Notes: generated by a model from the letters alone, not told the origin. 64,000 nt of DNA from Massilia rubra (GCF_011682065.1 NZ_VUYU01000024.1:41174-105173); one strand, 5' to 3'; positions 45,686-56,062 are shown, counted from the stretch's first letter. Numbers and translations are program-made.

Positions 45686-46390
45686 TTAGTTATTGCGCGA
45701 CTGGCCGGTTTCGAGCATGGTGCGGGCGGCGGCCGAGAATTTGGCGGCTTCTTCTTCGCTCGACAAACTCAGTTCGCGCGGCGATGGCGGCATCTGCAAG
45801 CCCTTTTCCACGGCCGGACGGGCGCGGATGGCGTCGATCCAGCGCGCCAGGTGCGGCAATTCCTCGATCGAGACGCCCGACCATTTGTGCGTGCGCACCC
45901 AGGCCCAGTTGGCGATATCGGCAATCGAATAGTCGCCGGCCAAAAACTCGTGATCGCGCAAACGGCCATCGAGCACCTTGAACAGGCGCCGGCTCTCGCC
46001 CTGGTAACGGTCGATCGCGGGCTGGATTTTTTCGGGGAAGTAGCGGTAAAACACATTGGCCTGCCCCATCATCGGACCGACGCCGCCCATCTGGAACATC
46101 AGCCACTGCATGACCTGCGAACGGCCCTTGGGGTCCGTCGGCATCAGCTGCCCGGTCTTTTCGGCCAGGTAGACCAGGATCGCGCCCGACTCGAATACCG
46201 CAAAATTGTCTTCGGCGCGGTCCACGATCGCCGGGATGCGGCCGTTCGGGTTAATCGCCAGGAACCAGTCTTCCTTCTGCTGGTTCTGGTTCAGTTCGAG
46301 CGTGTGCAAGGTGTACGGCAACGCCAGTTCCTCGAGCGCGATGGAGACTTTGTGGCCGTTCGGCGTGGGCGCCGAATACAGGTCGATCAT
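45686..46390 (-). CDS. Glutathione S-transferase, YfcG/Ure2-like
   Basis: 234 residues. [49 protein letters not shown] and [14 protein letters not shown] match the nu-class (YfcG) group, which acts as a disulfide-bond oxidoreductase with glutathione. [20 protein letters not shown] is characteristic of this group. First gene of the two-GST operon. Confidence 0.92.
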   Translation of the reverse strand: MIDLYSAPTPNGHKVSIALEELALPYTLHTLELNQNQQKEDWFLAINPNGRIPAIVDRAEDNFAVFESGAILVYLAEKTGQLMPTDPKGRSQVMQWLMFQMGGVGPMMGQANVFYRYFPEKIQPAIDRYQGESRRLFKVLDGRLRDHEFLAGDYSIADIANWAWVRTHKWSGVSIEELPHLARWIDAIRARPAVEKGLQMPPSPRELSLSSEEEAAKFSAAARTMLETGQSRNN

Positions 46391-46476
46391 GGCATTCCTT
46401 TCCGGGTTAAGTAAACAGCAACGTGCATCATAGCGCCAATTTGGCGGCCATGCGCACCCTGTGCCACAATCGCCGC

Positions 46477-47460
46477 ATGACCCGCCACCGCCCTCTTCCC
46501 GCCCTGCTGCGCGCGCAGCTTTACCAGCATCTGGCAGCCATGGAAAAAGCCGGCCTGCCGCCCGACCGGGCCTACGCGCTGCTCGACCTGGGCCGCGCCG
46601 GGCGTGAACGGGTGGCGGCCTTTCGCAAGCTGGCGGCGCGTCGCAACGAGCCGGCCGGCGCCGGCCTGGCGAGCGGCTTGTTCAGCACATTCGAAGCGCG
46701 CCTGCTGCGCGCGGCATTCGCCGCCGGCAGTCCGCTGGCGACCTACCAACGGCTGGCCGATTTTCATGCCACCAGGGCGCAGCAACTGGCCACGCTGCGT
46801 TCGCGCATGGTGCTGCCGGTGGCGATCCTGACGATTGCGCTGTTCGTCCAGCCGCTGCCGGCGCTGGCGGGCGGCACGCTCTCGGGCGGCGCTTATCTGT
46901 GGCGCGTGCTCTCGCCCTTGCTCGCGCTCGGGGGCGCGGCGCTACTGGCGGCGCGGGCGAGCGAATGGTTCGCCTCCGGCAGCGAGTCGCCCGCGCGCGC
47001 CGGGGTTGAAAGCGCCCTGCTGGCGCTCCCTGTCTTCGGCCCGATGCACTTGCGCCGCAATATGCGCGACTTTGTCGACAGCCTGGCGCTGCTGCTCGAC
47101 GCCGGCCTGCCGCTGTTCGACGCCATGCCGGTGGCGCTGGACACGGTCGGGAACCGCCTCGTGCGCGCCGACCTGGAAGCGATGCTGCCGAAGCTGACGG
47201 CGGGCGCCACGCTGGCGCAGGCGATCAAGACGCTGCGCGTGGCCGATACCGGCCAGCTGCATGCGCTGGTGCTCACCGGCGAGCAAAGCGGCACCCTGCC
47301 CGAGATGCTGCGCCGCCACGCCGCCAGCGAAAGCGAGACCATCAACCGCTTCCAGCTGGAGATGATGGCCTGGCTGCCGCGCGTGTTTTACGCGCTGGTG
47401 GCGCTGTGGATGGCGCTGAGCATACTCAGTAGCTCGCTGGGCGCGGTGGCGCCTTTGTGA
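46477..47460 (+). CDS. Orphan type II secretion F (GspF/PilC) domain protein
   Basis: 327 residues from ATG 46477; the frame is open upstream to 46423. An N-terminal helical region is followed by membrane helices [20 protein letters not shown] and [17 protein letters not shown], and a C-terminal T2SF domain with [37 protein letters not shown] and a final helix ([19 protein letters not shown]). GspF/PilC proteins form the inner-membrane platform of type II secretion or type IV pili. No other pilus or secretion gene is present here, so its machine is elsewhere or it is a relic. Confidence 0.82.
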   Translation: MTRHRPLPALLRAQLYQHLAAMEKAGLPPDRAYALLDLGRAGRERVAAFRKLAARRNEPAGAGLASGLFSTFEARLLRAAFAAGSPLATYQRLADFHATRAQQLATLRSRMVLPVAILTIALFVQPLPALAGGTLSGGAYLWRVLSPLLALGGAALLAARASEWFASGSESPARAGVESALLALPVFGPMHLRRNMRDFVDSLALLLDAGLPLFDAMPVALDTVGNRLVRADLEAMLPKLTAGATLAQAIKTLRVADTGQLHALVLTGEQSGTLPEMLRRHAASESETINRFQLEMMAWLPRVFYALVALWMALSILSSSLGAVAPL

Positions 47461-47496
47461 GCCGCGCGGTGGCCGGATTCGTGCCACAATCGTGCC

Positions 47497-48174
47497 ATGA
47501 AACCGATCCGAACCTACCTACCGCTGCTGGTCCTTGTCGCCGGATGCGCCAGCACGACTGCGCCGCCGCCGGCGCCCACGCCCGCCACGCCGGTTTTCAG
47601 CTGGTACCACGAAGCGGCGCGCACGCAGCCGGTGCTGCGCATCGATGCGGCGCTCTCGCTGATCACCGTGACGGTACGGCGCGGCGGCACGTTTGCGCGC
47701 ATGGGGCACGACCACGTTGTCGCCAGCCGCAGCATCGAGGGCTTCGTCGCGCCGGACGCGGGCCGCGCCGACTTTCGCTTCCGGCTCGATCAGATGACGG
47801 TCGACGAAACCGACTTGCGCACCAAGGCGGGGCTGAACACCCAGCCCGACCTTGACGCCATCGCCGGCACCCGCACCAATATGCTCACGCGGGTGCTGGA
47901 CGCGGAGCGCTTTCCGCTGGTGGAGCTGCACGCCGAACGCGCCGCCGGCAAGGGTGACCTGTTGCGCCTGACCGTGACCCTGCACGGGGTGGCGCGCACG
48001 GTGGACGTGCCGACCACGATCGTGCGCGGCGCGGACGGGTTGACCGCGAGCGGCGCATTCATCCTGAAGCAGAGCGATTTCGGCATGACGCCGATGTCGG
48101 TGATGGGTGGCGCGCTGACGGTGCAAGATCCGATGGAACTGGCGTTTCGCATCGTGGCGGCGCCGCAGCGTTAA
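47497..48174 (+). CDS. YceI-family lipoprotein
   Basis: 225 residues. A lipoprotein signal with LVLVAGC and a Pro-rich linker precede a YceI beta-barrel domain: SLITVTVRRGGTFARMGHDH, IEGFVAPDAG, TRVLDAERFPLVELHA and LTVTLHGVARTVDVPTTIV, ending FILKQSDFGMTPMSVMGG. YceI domains bind isoprenoid-like lipids. The gene is 36 bases after the GspF-like gene and may be co-transcribed; its last 116 bases overlap the convergent sulfurtransferase frame. Confidence 0.88.
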   Translation: MKPIRTYLPLLVLVAGCASTTAPPPAPTPATPVFSWYHEAARTQPVLRIDAALSLITVTVRRGGTFARMGHDHVVASRSIEGFVAPDAGRADFRFRLDQMTVDETDLRTKAGLNTQPDLDAIAGTRTNMLTRVLDAERFPLVELHAERAAGKGDLLRLTVTLHGVARTVDVPTTIVRGADGLTASGAFILKQSDFGMTPMSVMGGALTVQDPMELAFRIVAAPQR

Positions 48175-49069
48175 TGGCAACCGGGTTGGCCGGGTCGGCG
48201 CTCCACTCGAACCAGCCGCCGTCGTACACGCTGATGCGCTCCCAGCCGATGACCCACGCGTAAAAGAAGGCCAGCGAGGCGCGCCAGCCGGTGCCGCAGT
48301 AGAAAGCGTTGTGGCTGGCGCGATGGATGCCGCCGGCGCGCCACAGCGCTTCGATAGCGGCGCCATCGAGCATGCGCCCGTCCGGGTGCTGGAAGTGGCT
48401 CATGCTGTTCACATCGCCCTCGCGCCCGGCCCTGCCCCACAGCGCGCCGGGGATCTCGCCGCGCGCCGCGATGTAGCTGTAGCCCGAGGTGGCGCCGGTG
48501 TATTCGCTCCAGGTGCGGATGCTGACCAGGACGCCATCGGGCTGCGCCAGCAGTGCGCGCGCCTGCACCATGCCGGTCAGGAAGTCGGGACGGGCGGGAA
48601 AGGGCGCGCCGAAATCGAACGCGGGCAGCGGCGCCGCGGCGCGACCGGCGACGGCGGGCAAGCCGGCCACGCGCCACGCCCCGAAGCCGCCATCGAGCAT
48701 GCGTACATCGATCACGCCGGCGTACAGCATCAGGTGCGCCGCGCGCGCCGCCGCCAGCGGGTTGCGGCTGTAGACGACGACGGTGGTGTCGTGCCGCACG
48801 CCGTGCGCCAGCAGCACCCGCAACAGGGCCGCATCGTCAACCTTGTTGAACAGCGGCGGCGCTTCCAGCGCGCGCGTGTCGAGGTAGACGGCGCCGTCGA
48901 TGTGGGCCTGTTCGAAGGCGGCGGCGCCGTCGCAGCCGGCTTCCAGCAAGCGCACCGCCGGATCGCGCAGCAAGCCGGCCAGCTGGCTTGGGGCGATCAG
49001 CGCGCGTGCGCGCGCCAGTGCGCGAGGGGCGGCGGGCGGCGCTTGGCAAGTGGGCGGACGGGCATTCAC
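48059..49069 (-). CDS. Thiosulfate/3-mercaptopyruvate sulfurtransferase (two rhodanese domains)
   Basis: 336 residues from GTG 49069; a longer frame with an ATG upstream looks non-coding. First rhodanese domain lacks the active Cys (VVVYSRNPLAAARA), as usual. The second has the catalytic loop YCGTGWRASL and the conserved YDGGWFEWS near its end. The normal end would be near 48175; the last ~39 residues (Pro/Ser-rich) lie over the end of the yceI-like gene and look like read-through after a lost stop. The enzyme transfers sulfur from thiosulfate or mercaptopyruvate to thiophilic acceptors. Confidence 0.85.
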   Translation of the reverse strand: MNARPPTCQAPPAAPRALARARALIAPSQLAGLLRDPAVRLLEAGCDGAAAFEQAHIDGAVYLDTRALEAPPLFNKVDDAALLRVLLAHGVRHDTTVVVYSRNPLAAARAAHLMLYAGVIDVRMLDGGFGAWRVAGLPAVAGRAAAPLPAFDFGAPFPARPDFLTGMVQARALLAQPDGVLVSIRTWSEYTGATSGYSYIAARGEIPGALWGRAGREGDVNSMSHFQHPDGRMLDGAAIEALWRAGGIHRASHNAFYCGTGWRASLAFFYAWVIGWERISVYDGGWFEWSADPANPVAINAAAPPRCETPVPSDLAPSARHPSPTSASCRNRSASG

Positions 49070-49271
49070 GGCGGACTTTTCAGGGAGCAAACCGGCTATT
49101 TTAAATGGTCGCGCGTTTACTGGCCTGAACCGCCCGCCAACACTTTCATCGAGCACAACACTTCGTGCTTTATTACTCATGCCTGATCTGATATAACAGA
49201 CGTGAAAACAGGGTCCGGAATGCCATAGCGGGAGCCGCACAGGCCCGCTCAATCGATCAAGGTGCAATTCA

Positions 49272-52200
49272 ATGAACCCCATTTTTTCCCTTCGTCTTGC
49301 AGATCGCGGCGAGCGCGGGGTCACGTTGCTGGTGCTCGGCTTTGCCGGACTGATATTCGTCGGCATTATCGCGAACCTCGTGTTCGAACTGGTCCAGGCG
49401 CGCGACAACGTCATCACCCAAAAAAGCAACAGCGCGCGCGTGCTGGTCAAGGTGCTCGAGGAACAGGCGGTCGACAGCATCTTCGCGGTCGACCTGGCCA
49501 TGCAAACGACCATCAAGGCGGTGCAGATGGTGCCGCACGGGCCGGCCGACCGCGACCGCCTGGTCGATGAATTACTCGACAGCAGTATCACCAACCTGCC
49601 CTTCATCCGCGCCATCTGGCTGCTCGATGCCGAAGGCAATATGATTCACGACAGCCAGAAATTGCCAGGCAGCTACAACTTGTCGGACCGTGCGTATTTC
49701 CGGATTCACCGCGAGCAGCCGACCTACGGCATGCACATCGAAGGGCCGATCATCAGCAAGCTGGGCGTGCCCTTCATCAGCTTCAGCCGCCGCATCAACC
49801 GCCCCGACGGCAGTTTTGGCGGGGTGATCGTGGCGGCGCTGGAACCGAAATATTTGCGCCGCTTTTACGATGCGGTCAAGGTCGGCAAGGATGGGATCGT
49901 CGCCCTGGTGCGCACCGACGGCGTGCTGATGCTGCGCATGCCGGTGGCCAGCATGGCCGAAGGCAAGCGCCTGACCTTCTTCCCGAATTTCCATGAGACG
50001 CCCGGCACGCCCGAGGCCGGCAGCTATATCGCCGACAGCAACATCGACCAGATCCGGCGCCTGTATTTCTACCAGCGCGTCAGCGGGCGCCCGCTGGTGG
50101 TGGTGGTGGGCCTGGGCGAGGACGAACTGCTGGCCGACTGGTACGGCATGGCCGGCGCCTACATCGGCGTGTCGCTGGCGTTCCTGGTGGTGCTGGCCGG
50201 GCTGAGCTCCCTGGCGCTGCGCGAATTGCACAAGCGCTTCAGATTGAACCAGGCGCTGCACAACAGCGACGATGCGCTGCGGGCGGCGCAGCAACTGGCG
50301 CTGATCGGCAGCTGGCGGCTCGATCTGAAGAGCCGCAGCGGGCATTGGTCGGAGCAGATGTACCGGCTGCTGGGGCTGCCGCCGGCGGATCAGCCACCGC
50401 CGCTCGACGTGTTTTTGCAGCAAATTCACCCGCACGACCGTCATCTGGTCGAGTCGGCCGTGCAGCATGGCATGAACTGGGCGGGCGAGCTGCGCAGCAA
50501 CCCGGCGCTCGGTCCGCAGCGCACCTTTCATTCGCGCAGCACGGGGGTGCGCGATGCGGCCGGGAATGTGATCGCGCTGATGGGCACCTTGCAGGATGTC
50601 ACCGAGCGGCGCCAGTCCAACGAAAAACTCGAACTGGCCGCGCGCGTGTTCGAATACACGCGCGACGGCATCGTGGTAACCGATGCGGCCAGCAACATCG
50701 TGGCCGTGAACGGGGCGTTCGAACGGATCACCCAGTACAGCGAGTCCGAGGTGCTGGGGCGCAATATCCGTATGCTGCGCTCGAACTTGCACGATATCGA
50801 TTTCTACCGGCAAGTGTGGGAGACGGTGGCGCGCGATGGGCATTGGCGCGGAGAAATCTGGAACCGGCGCAAAAATGGCGAAGTCTTTCCCGAGTGGCTG
50901 ACGGTGAGCGCGGTGGCCAGCGCGGAACACGGCATGGCCGGCTACGTGGGCGTGTTCACCGACCTGAGCGATATCACCGAAGCCAATGAGCAGTTGCAAT
51001 TCATGGTCAACCACGATCCGCTGACGCGCTTGCCGAACCGCTCGCTGCTGAACGACCGGCTGGAACAGGCGATCGAGGCGGCGCACCAGGCGCAGCGCGC
51101 GATTGCCGTTCTGCTGCTCAATATCGACCGTTTGCAGCGGGTCAACGACAGCATCGGGCACGACGCCGGCGACCTGCTGCTGCGCGAAATGGCGCAGCGC
51201 CTGCTGGCGCGCCTGCATCCCGGCGACACCCTGGCGCGTATCGGCAGCGACGAGTTCGTGCTGGTGCTCTCGCGCGTGGACGACAACGACGACATCAACG
51301 CCGCCGCCCAGCAAATGCTCGACACGGTGGCCGCGCCGTGCCAGTTGCTGGGGCATGAGGTGGTGGTGACGGCCAGCGTGGGGATTGCGCTGTTCCCGCT
51401 CGATGGCGTGAACCCGGGCGACTTGATCAGGAATGCGGACACGGCCCTGTCGCACGTCAAGAACAGCGGGCGCAACAGCTTCCGCTATTTCACATCCGAA
51501 ATGAACACCCGGGCGCTGCACTGGATGGCGCTGGAGCACCGGCTGCGCAGCGCCTTGGGGCGCTCGGAGTTTTCCCTGTTCTACCAGCCCCAGGTGCGGC
51601 TGGCCGACATGCGGGTGTGCGGCGCGGAAGCGCTGATCCGCTGGCGCAGCGCCGAGCTGGGCATGGTGTCGCCGGCCGAATTCATTCCGCTGGCGGAAGA
51701 CTCGGGCCTGATCGTCGAGATCGGCGAATGGGTGATCCGCACCGCTTGCGCGCAGAACAAGGCGTGGCAGGATGCCGGCCTGTGCGCGCTGCCGGTGGCG
51801 GTCAACGTGTCGGCGCACCAGATCACGGCCGGCACCCTGCCGGCGATCGTGAGCAGCGCGCTGCGCGCCAGCGGCATGCAGGCGCGTTACCTGGCCATCG
51901 AACTGACAGAGAGCGTGCTGATGCAGGAAGCGGAGCTGGCCATGGCCCAGATCGCCGAGCTGCGCGGCATGGGCGTGGCGGTGGCGCTGGACGACTTCGG
52001 CACCGGCTATTCGTCGCTCAGCTACCTGAGCCGCTTTGCGCTGGACAAGCTGAAGATCGACCAGAGTTTCGTGCGCAATATTACCGAGGATGCGAAAAGC
52101 GCGGCGATCGCCAAGGCCACGATTGCGCTCGCGCATGGCCTGGGCATCACGGTGGTGGCGGAAGGCGTGGAAACCCGCGCACAGCTCGATTATCTGGACG

Positions 52201-52301
52201 GCGCCGGCTGCGATGAAGTACAGGGCTATTTCTTCAGCCGACCGGTGGCGGCCGACGAGTTTGTCGCCCTGCTGGCCGCGGACACGGCGCCGTCGGATTA
52301 A
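49272..52301 (+). CDS. Membrane Cache-PAS-PAS-GGDEF-EAL protein, probable c-di-GMP phosphodiesterase
   Basis: 1009 residues, AAGG upstream of ATG 49272. Membrane helix ~17-37, periplasmic double-Cache region (FIRAIWLLDAEGNMIHDSQK, SDRAYFRIH), second helix ~296-318, PAS ~340-445, PAS ~455-560, GGDEF, EAL. The GGDEF motif reads RIGSDEF (Gly to Ser), so cyclase activity is doubtful. EAL keeps EALIRW, AVNVS, ELTES, DDFGTGYSSL, KIDQSF and AEGVET. It is thus predicted to degrade c-di-GMP in response to an extracellular ligand. Confidence 0.92.
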   Translation: MNPIFSLRLADRGERGVTLLVLGFAGLIFVGIIANLVFELVQARDNVITQKSNSARVLVKVLEEQAVDSIFAVDLAMQTTIKAVQMVPHGPADRDRLVDELLDSSITNLPFIRAIWLLDAEGNMIHDSQKLPGSYNLSDRAYFRIHREQPTYGMHIEGPIISKLGVPFISFSRRINRPDGSFGGVIVAALEPKYLRRFYDAVKVGKDGIVALVRTDGVLMLRMPVASMAEGKRLTFFPNFHETPGTPEAGSYIADSNIDQIRRLYFYQRVSGRPLVVVVGLGEDELLADWYGMAGAYIGVSLAFLVVLAGLSSLALRELHKRFRLNQALHNSDDALRAAQQLALIGSWRLDLKSRSGHWSEQMYRLLGLPPADQPPPLDVFLQQIHPHDRHLVESAVQHGMNWAGELRSNPALGPQRTFHSRSTGVRDAAGNVIALMGTLQDVTERRQSNEKLELAARVFEYTRDGIVVTDAASNIVAVNGAFERITQYSESEVLGRNIRMLRSNLHDIDFYRQVWETVARDGHWRGEIWNRRKNGEVFPEWLTVSAVASAEHGMAGYVGVFTDLSDITEANEQLQFMVNHDPLTRLPNRSLLNDRLEQAIEAAHQAQRAIAVLLLNIDRLQRVNDSIGHDAGDLLLREMAQRLLARLHPGDTLARIGSDEFVLVLSRVDDNDDINAAAQQMLDTVAAPCQLLGHEVVVTASVGIALFPLDGVNPGDLIRNADTALSHVKNSGRNSFRYFTSEMNTRALHWMALEHRLRSALGRSEFSLFYQPQVRLADMRVCGAEALIRWRSAELGMVSPAEFIPLAEDSGLIVEIGEWVIRTACAQNKAWQDAGLCALPVAVNVSAHQITAGTLPAIVSSALRASGMQARYLAIELTESVLMQEAELAMAQIAELRGMGVAVALDDFGTGYSSLSYLSRFALDKLKIDQSFVRNITEDAKSAAIAKATIALAHGLGITVVAEGVETRAQLDYLDGAGCDEVQGYFFSRPVAADEFVALLAADTAPSD

Positions 52302-52585
52302 TCCTGGCGGGCGATGTACGTCCTGATGGCGGCCTCGGCCTCGCCGAACGAAATCGCCTCGATGCTCCGATGCAGGATGATGGCGGCGCTGATCTCGCCG
52401 GCGACAATCTTGGCCCTGACCCGTGGATTGACATCCTTGTACCCGTCGCCCGCGCCGGGAACCGAGCTGAGCATGTTTTCGAGGCGCATGAGCTTCCTGT
52501 ACTGCTCATCCTGCTTCAGGTACATCATGTACAGCGCGAACATCGACATGAGGAACATCGTTGACGCCAGGTCTTGTGATTCCAT
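52298..52585 (-). CDS. Hypothetical protein, 95 residues
   Basis: From ATG 52585 (MESQDLAST). A hydrophobic methionine-rich segment STMFLMSMFALYMMYL is probably a membrane helix, followed by a charged region (KQDEQYRKLMRLENML) and a helical C-terminus (RAKIVAGEISAAIILHRSIE). No family recognised. It is convergent with and overlaps the end of the EAL gene by four bases. Confidence 0.55.
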   Translation of the reverse strand: MESQDLASTMFLMSMFALYMMYLKQDEQYRKLMRLENMLSSVPGAGDGYKDVNPRVRAKIVAGEISAAIILHRSIEAISFGEAEAAIRTYIARQD

Positions 52586-52703
52586 GCTGATTCTCCGGTG
52601 TAAGGTGGACGGCAAGTAAGTTGCCGCAGTCACAGTAATTGAATGGCAATGCAAGTGCCAGCGCAACGGCTGTTTTCGGTGACGACCATCAACACGGCCG
52701 CGT

Positions 52704-53649
52704 TCAGGGCAGCATAGCCCCTGCTGGTGTCAGCGCGCTGCCCAGTACATCGAGCAACAATTTGACCTTGGGAAGATGCTGGCGCGCCTTGAGCCACACC
52801 ACGTTCATCGGCAAACCGTCGGTTGCCAGGTGCGGCAAGACCTCGACCAGCGTTCCGCGTTCGATATGCTGCCTGACCAGCCAGGTGGGCAACTGGGCGA
52901 TGCCCAGGCCGGCGAGCACGGCCGCGGTCTGCCCTTCCCCATCGCCCACGGCGATGCGTCCCGGCATGAAACGCTGCTCGATCGCGCCCTGCTCGCCGCC
53001 CGCGAACAACCACGAATTGACCAGTCCGTCCGCACGGCCGTACACGACCCGCTCGTGCTGGTCGAGGTCGGCGTCCGTCAGCGGCACGCCCTTGCGCTCC
53101 AGATAGGCCGGCGCGGCGCAAAACACCAGGCGTTCCGCTCCCAGGTAACGATGGCCGAGGGCCGCCGGCCAGGCGTTGGAGCCGCCGATGCGCACCACGA
53201 TGTCGACCCGCTCTTCGACCAGGTCGATGAAATGATCGGAAAACGAGATGTGCGGCAGCAGCAGGTCATGGCCGGCCAGGCAACGCAGGATGACCGGCAA
53301 GGCGTGCAGGCGACCGTACGAAGCCGGCAGGTCGATGCGCACTCGTCCGGTCGGTTCCACGTACTCGGCGCCGATCAGGGCCTCTGCCTCTTCCAGGTCG
53401 GCCAGCACGCGCAGGCAGGTCTGGTAGAACACGGCGCCGCCGTCGGTCAGCGCCAGGCGCCGCGTGGTGCGGGCAAACAGGCGTGCGCCCAAGCGGCTTT
53501 CCAGCCGCGCAATGCTTTTGCTGACGGCCGAGCTGGTCAGGTTGAGGCGAGCGGCAGCCGAGGCAAAGCTGCCGCGCTCGACGACGCTGACGAAGACGTC
53601 GATCCCCTGAGGCGTTCGGAAGAAAACACAATTGATGAATTTTGGTCAT
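52704..53649 (-). pseudogene. LysR-family regulator with a frame break near its start
   Basis: The substrate-binding domain and most of the helix-turn-helix read in one frame: IDVFVSVVERGSFASAAARL, SSAVSKSIARLESRLGARLF, then ARTTRRLALTDGG through LVEVLPHLATDGLPMN. That frame has no ATG, GTG or TTG before the HTH; it meets a stop at 53646. An ATG at 53649 is one base out of frame, and removing one base of the CCCC run at 53604-53607 would join it. Either a sequencing indel or a true lesion. It is divergent from the MFS gene it would be expected to control. Confidence 0.75.
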
Positions 53650-53729
53650 GGATAGCCGTAAATCTTACCATCAATACGAAATCGATTCGCCAATACACTG
53701 ACGGCCTGTTTCCTTTCCGATAAAAAGAT

Positions 53730-54928
53730 ATGAACACATCAACAATGACAGCGGGCGCGGCCGCGCTGGACAGCCCGCGCGCGGGACTGCAAATCGCCAT
53801 CATGGCCGTGGCGGCGTTTGTCATCGTCACCACCGAATACCTGATCCTCGGCCTGCTGCCGTCGCTGGCGCAAGACCTGCACATCTCCATTTCGGCCGCC
53901 GGGCAACTGGTGACCTTGTTCGCGTTCACGGTGATGCTGTTCGGTCCCTTCCTCACGGCGCGCCTGTCGCAGGTCGGGCGCAAGGAGCTGTTCGTGGCGA
54001 TCCTGCTGGTCTTCGGCGCCTCGAACGCGCTGGCGGCCTTGTCCGCCAACATCTGGGTGCTGGCGCTGGCGCGTTTCATCCCGGCCCTGATGCTGCCCGT
54101 GTTCTGGGGCACCGCCAGCGAAACAGCGGGCCAGCTTGCCGGACCCAGACACGCCGGCCGGGCCGTGGCCAAGGTGTACCTGGGCATTTCGGCCGCCCTG
54201 GTATTCGGCATTCCACTGGGCACGCTCGCAGCCGATACCTTTGGCTGGCGCAACACGTTCTGGATCTTGTCGGGACTCTCGGTGCTGATGGCGGGCATGA
54301 TCCAGGCCTTCATGCCGGCCTTGCCGGCGCCGGCCACCAAAGCCGGTGAAAAGCAGACCGCGATTTTCAAAGACCGCCGCTTCCTGGCGCACGTGGCCCT
54401 GTCGGTGCTGGTATTTACCGCCATGTTCACGGCCTACACCTACCTGGCCGACATGCTCGAACGGCTGGCCGGCATTCCCGCCGCCCAGGTCGGATGGTGG
54501 CTGATGGGATTCGGGGCGGTCGGCATGATCGGCAACTGGATCGGCGGGCGCGTGGTCGACGGCAATCCGCTCGGCGCGACCGTGGTGTTCCTGCTGCTGT
54601 TAATCGGCGGCATGCTGGCGACCTTGCTGGCGGTTGGCAAGCATGGCTGGCTGGCGCTGGCGCTGGCCGTGTGGGGATTGGCGTACACGGCGCTGTTCCC
54701 GATCTGCCAGGTGCGCGTGTGAAGGCCGGCTCGTCGGCCCAGGCGCTGGCGGCGAGCATGAATATTTCGGCGGCGAATGCCGGCACGGGGCTGGGCGCGA
54801 TTGCCGGCGGCGCCGCGATTGCCCAGCTCGGCCTGCCGTCGCTGAGCTACCTCGCCGCCGGGATTGCCGTGCTGGCCATTGTGCTGGCGCTGGCGATGGC
54901 GCGCCCGCGTCCCGCTACGGCAAGATGA
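53730..54928 (+). pseudogene. MFS drug/sugar efflux transporter (DHA1 type) with a frameshift
   Basis: The first frame (330 residues, 53730-54722) gives about ten membrane helices with the family segments IVTTEYLILGLLPSLAQDLH, RLSQVGRKELF (motif A) and GTASETAGQLAGPRHAGRAV. It stops after LFPICQVRV. The next frame continues with KAGSSAQALAASMNISAANA, GTGLGAIAGGAAIAQLGLPS and helices to 54928, the normal end of this family. A single missing base near 54716-54721 explains it. The two parts would make a ~399-residue exporter. Sequencing error is as likely as true inactivation. Confidence 0.8.
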
Positions 54929-55307
54929 TATCGACCAAGTCGAAATGCAGCGTGACGAACTGGAAGCCGTCATGCAAGTGCAGGTGCGGCAGGCAGCGCA
55001 CGTGGCATTCCCTGAACTCTTCCGCGCTGGAAAAGGTTTCACCACGCCAGACTTCCTCGGGAATATTGCCGAACTCAATGGTAAGCACCTTGGTCGCCCT
55101 GATCGTGCAGCGCAGGCGCTGGCGCAAATCGTAAACCTCGATCAGGTCGCCGGGCTCGTAAGCGCCGTCACCGTAGTCGCCATAGGGTTTGCCGTACTCC
55201 TCCAAGGTCTCGGCCGTGACAGTCTTGCGCCCTTCCATCACGCTGCGCGGGAGGCTGTCGTCATCGTCGTGCGCGCCCCAGAAAGTGAGTCTTTTCAGCC
55301 TGTTCAT
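54915..55307 (-). CDS. ASCH-domain-like protein
   Basis: 130 residues. KRLTFWGAHDDDDSL, EGRKTVTAETLEEYG, YEPGDLIEVYDLRQRLRCTI, TKVLTIEFGNIP and FSSAEEFRECH follow the ASCH pattern (K-T-T, GD-I-V, C-I--I, F----EG-S). ASCH domains relate to PUA and probably bind RNA. It overlaps the end of the MFS gene by 14 bases in convergent orientation. Confidence 0.78.
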   Translation of the reverse strand: MNRLKRLTFWGAHDDDDSLPRSVMEGRKTVTAETLEEYGKPYGDYGDGAYEPGDLIEVYDLRQRLRCTIRATKVLTIEFGNIPEEVWRGETFSSAEEFRECHVRCLPHLHLHDGFQFVTLHFDLVDIILP

Positions 55308-55468
55308 CGTGCTCCTTCAGGTGATCGAGGGGAATTTCCAGGGTCATGCCAGGACCATTGCGGCGAGGGCAGCCAGTAGTATGCCGCGCCGGGCGGTCCG
55401 AAACGCCGCCGCCCTGGCAAAAACAGTACACTTCAGGAGGCTCCACTCTCGTCGCGATCACTGTCATC

Positions 55469-56062
55469 ATGCAATTTGACTTACTCAACAAGCCGGACGG
55501 ACGCACGGCGATCCTGCTGCCGTCCGGCTTCGTGCTGGACCTGCTCACCCCCGACGCGAGCGGGCTGCCGATTGCCGACATTGCCCTGTGCCTGGCCTCG
55601 CAACCGCGCTGGGGCGGCGCCGCGCGGCCCTGGTATTCAGTGGCCGAGCACTCGGTGATGAGTTCCCACCTGGTGCCGCCGGCGCTGGCGTATGCCGCGC
55701 TGATGCACGACTGCGAAGAATTCCTCGGCGACTGGCCGTCACCGGTCAAGGTCATGCTGGGACGCGACTATGTGAAGGAACGGGTCCATCCCATCAAGAC
55801 TGCATTGCGGCGGCACTTCGGCTTCAACGACGATGTGCCGGCGATCAAGGAAGCCGACCTGGTTTGCATGGCCACCGAACTGCGCGACCTGCTGCCGGCC
55901 GCCTGGATCGACTGGAGTCACCTGCCGCCGCCCCATCCTGAGCGCATTATCCCGGTTGGCCCGGAACGCGCCTACACCCTGTTTCTCGAGCGCTTCGAGC
56001 AAGTCAAGCACCTGGCGCAATTGCCCTTGCGCAAAAAAACCAGGCGCGGCGCCCCTGTTTAA
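55469..56062 (+). CDS. HD-superfamily phosphohydrolase
   Basis: 197 residues from ATG 55469; the frame is open to 55346 but the upstream part has no site. The metal-binding residues are visible in SVAEHSVMSS, ALMHDCEEFLGDWPSPVK (the HD pair) and IKEADLVCMATE. The closest style is the phage/YfbR-like 5'-nucleotidase group, so nucleotide hydrolysis is likely; substrate uncertain. Confidence 0.75.
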   Translation: MQFDLLNKPDGRTAILLPSGFVLDLLTPDASGLPIADIALCLASQPRWGGAARPWYSVAEHSVMSSHLVPPALAYAALMHDCEEFLGDWPSPVKVMLGRDYVKERVHPIKTALRRHFGFNDDVPAIKEADLVCMATELRDLLPAAWIDWSHLPPPHPERIIPVGPERAYTLFLERFEQVKHLAQLPLRKKTRRGAPV

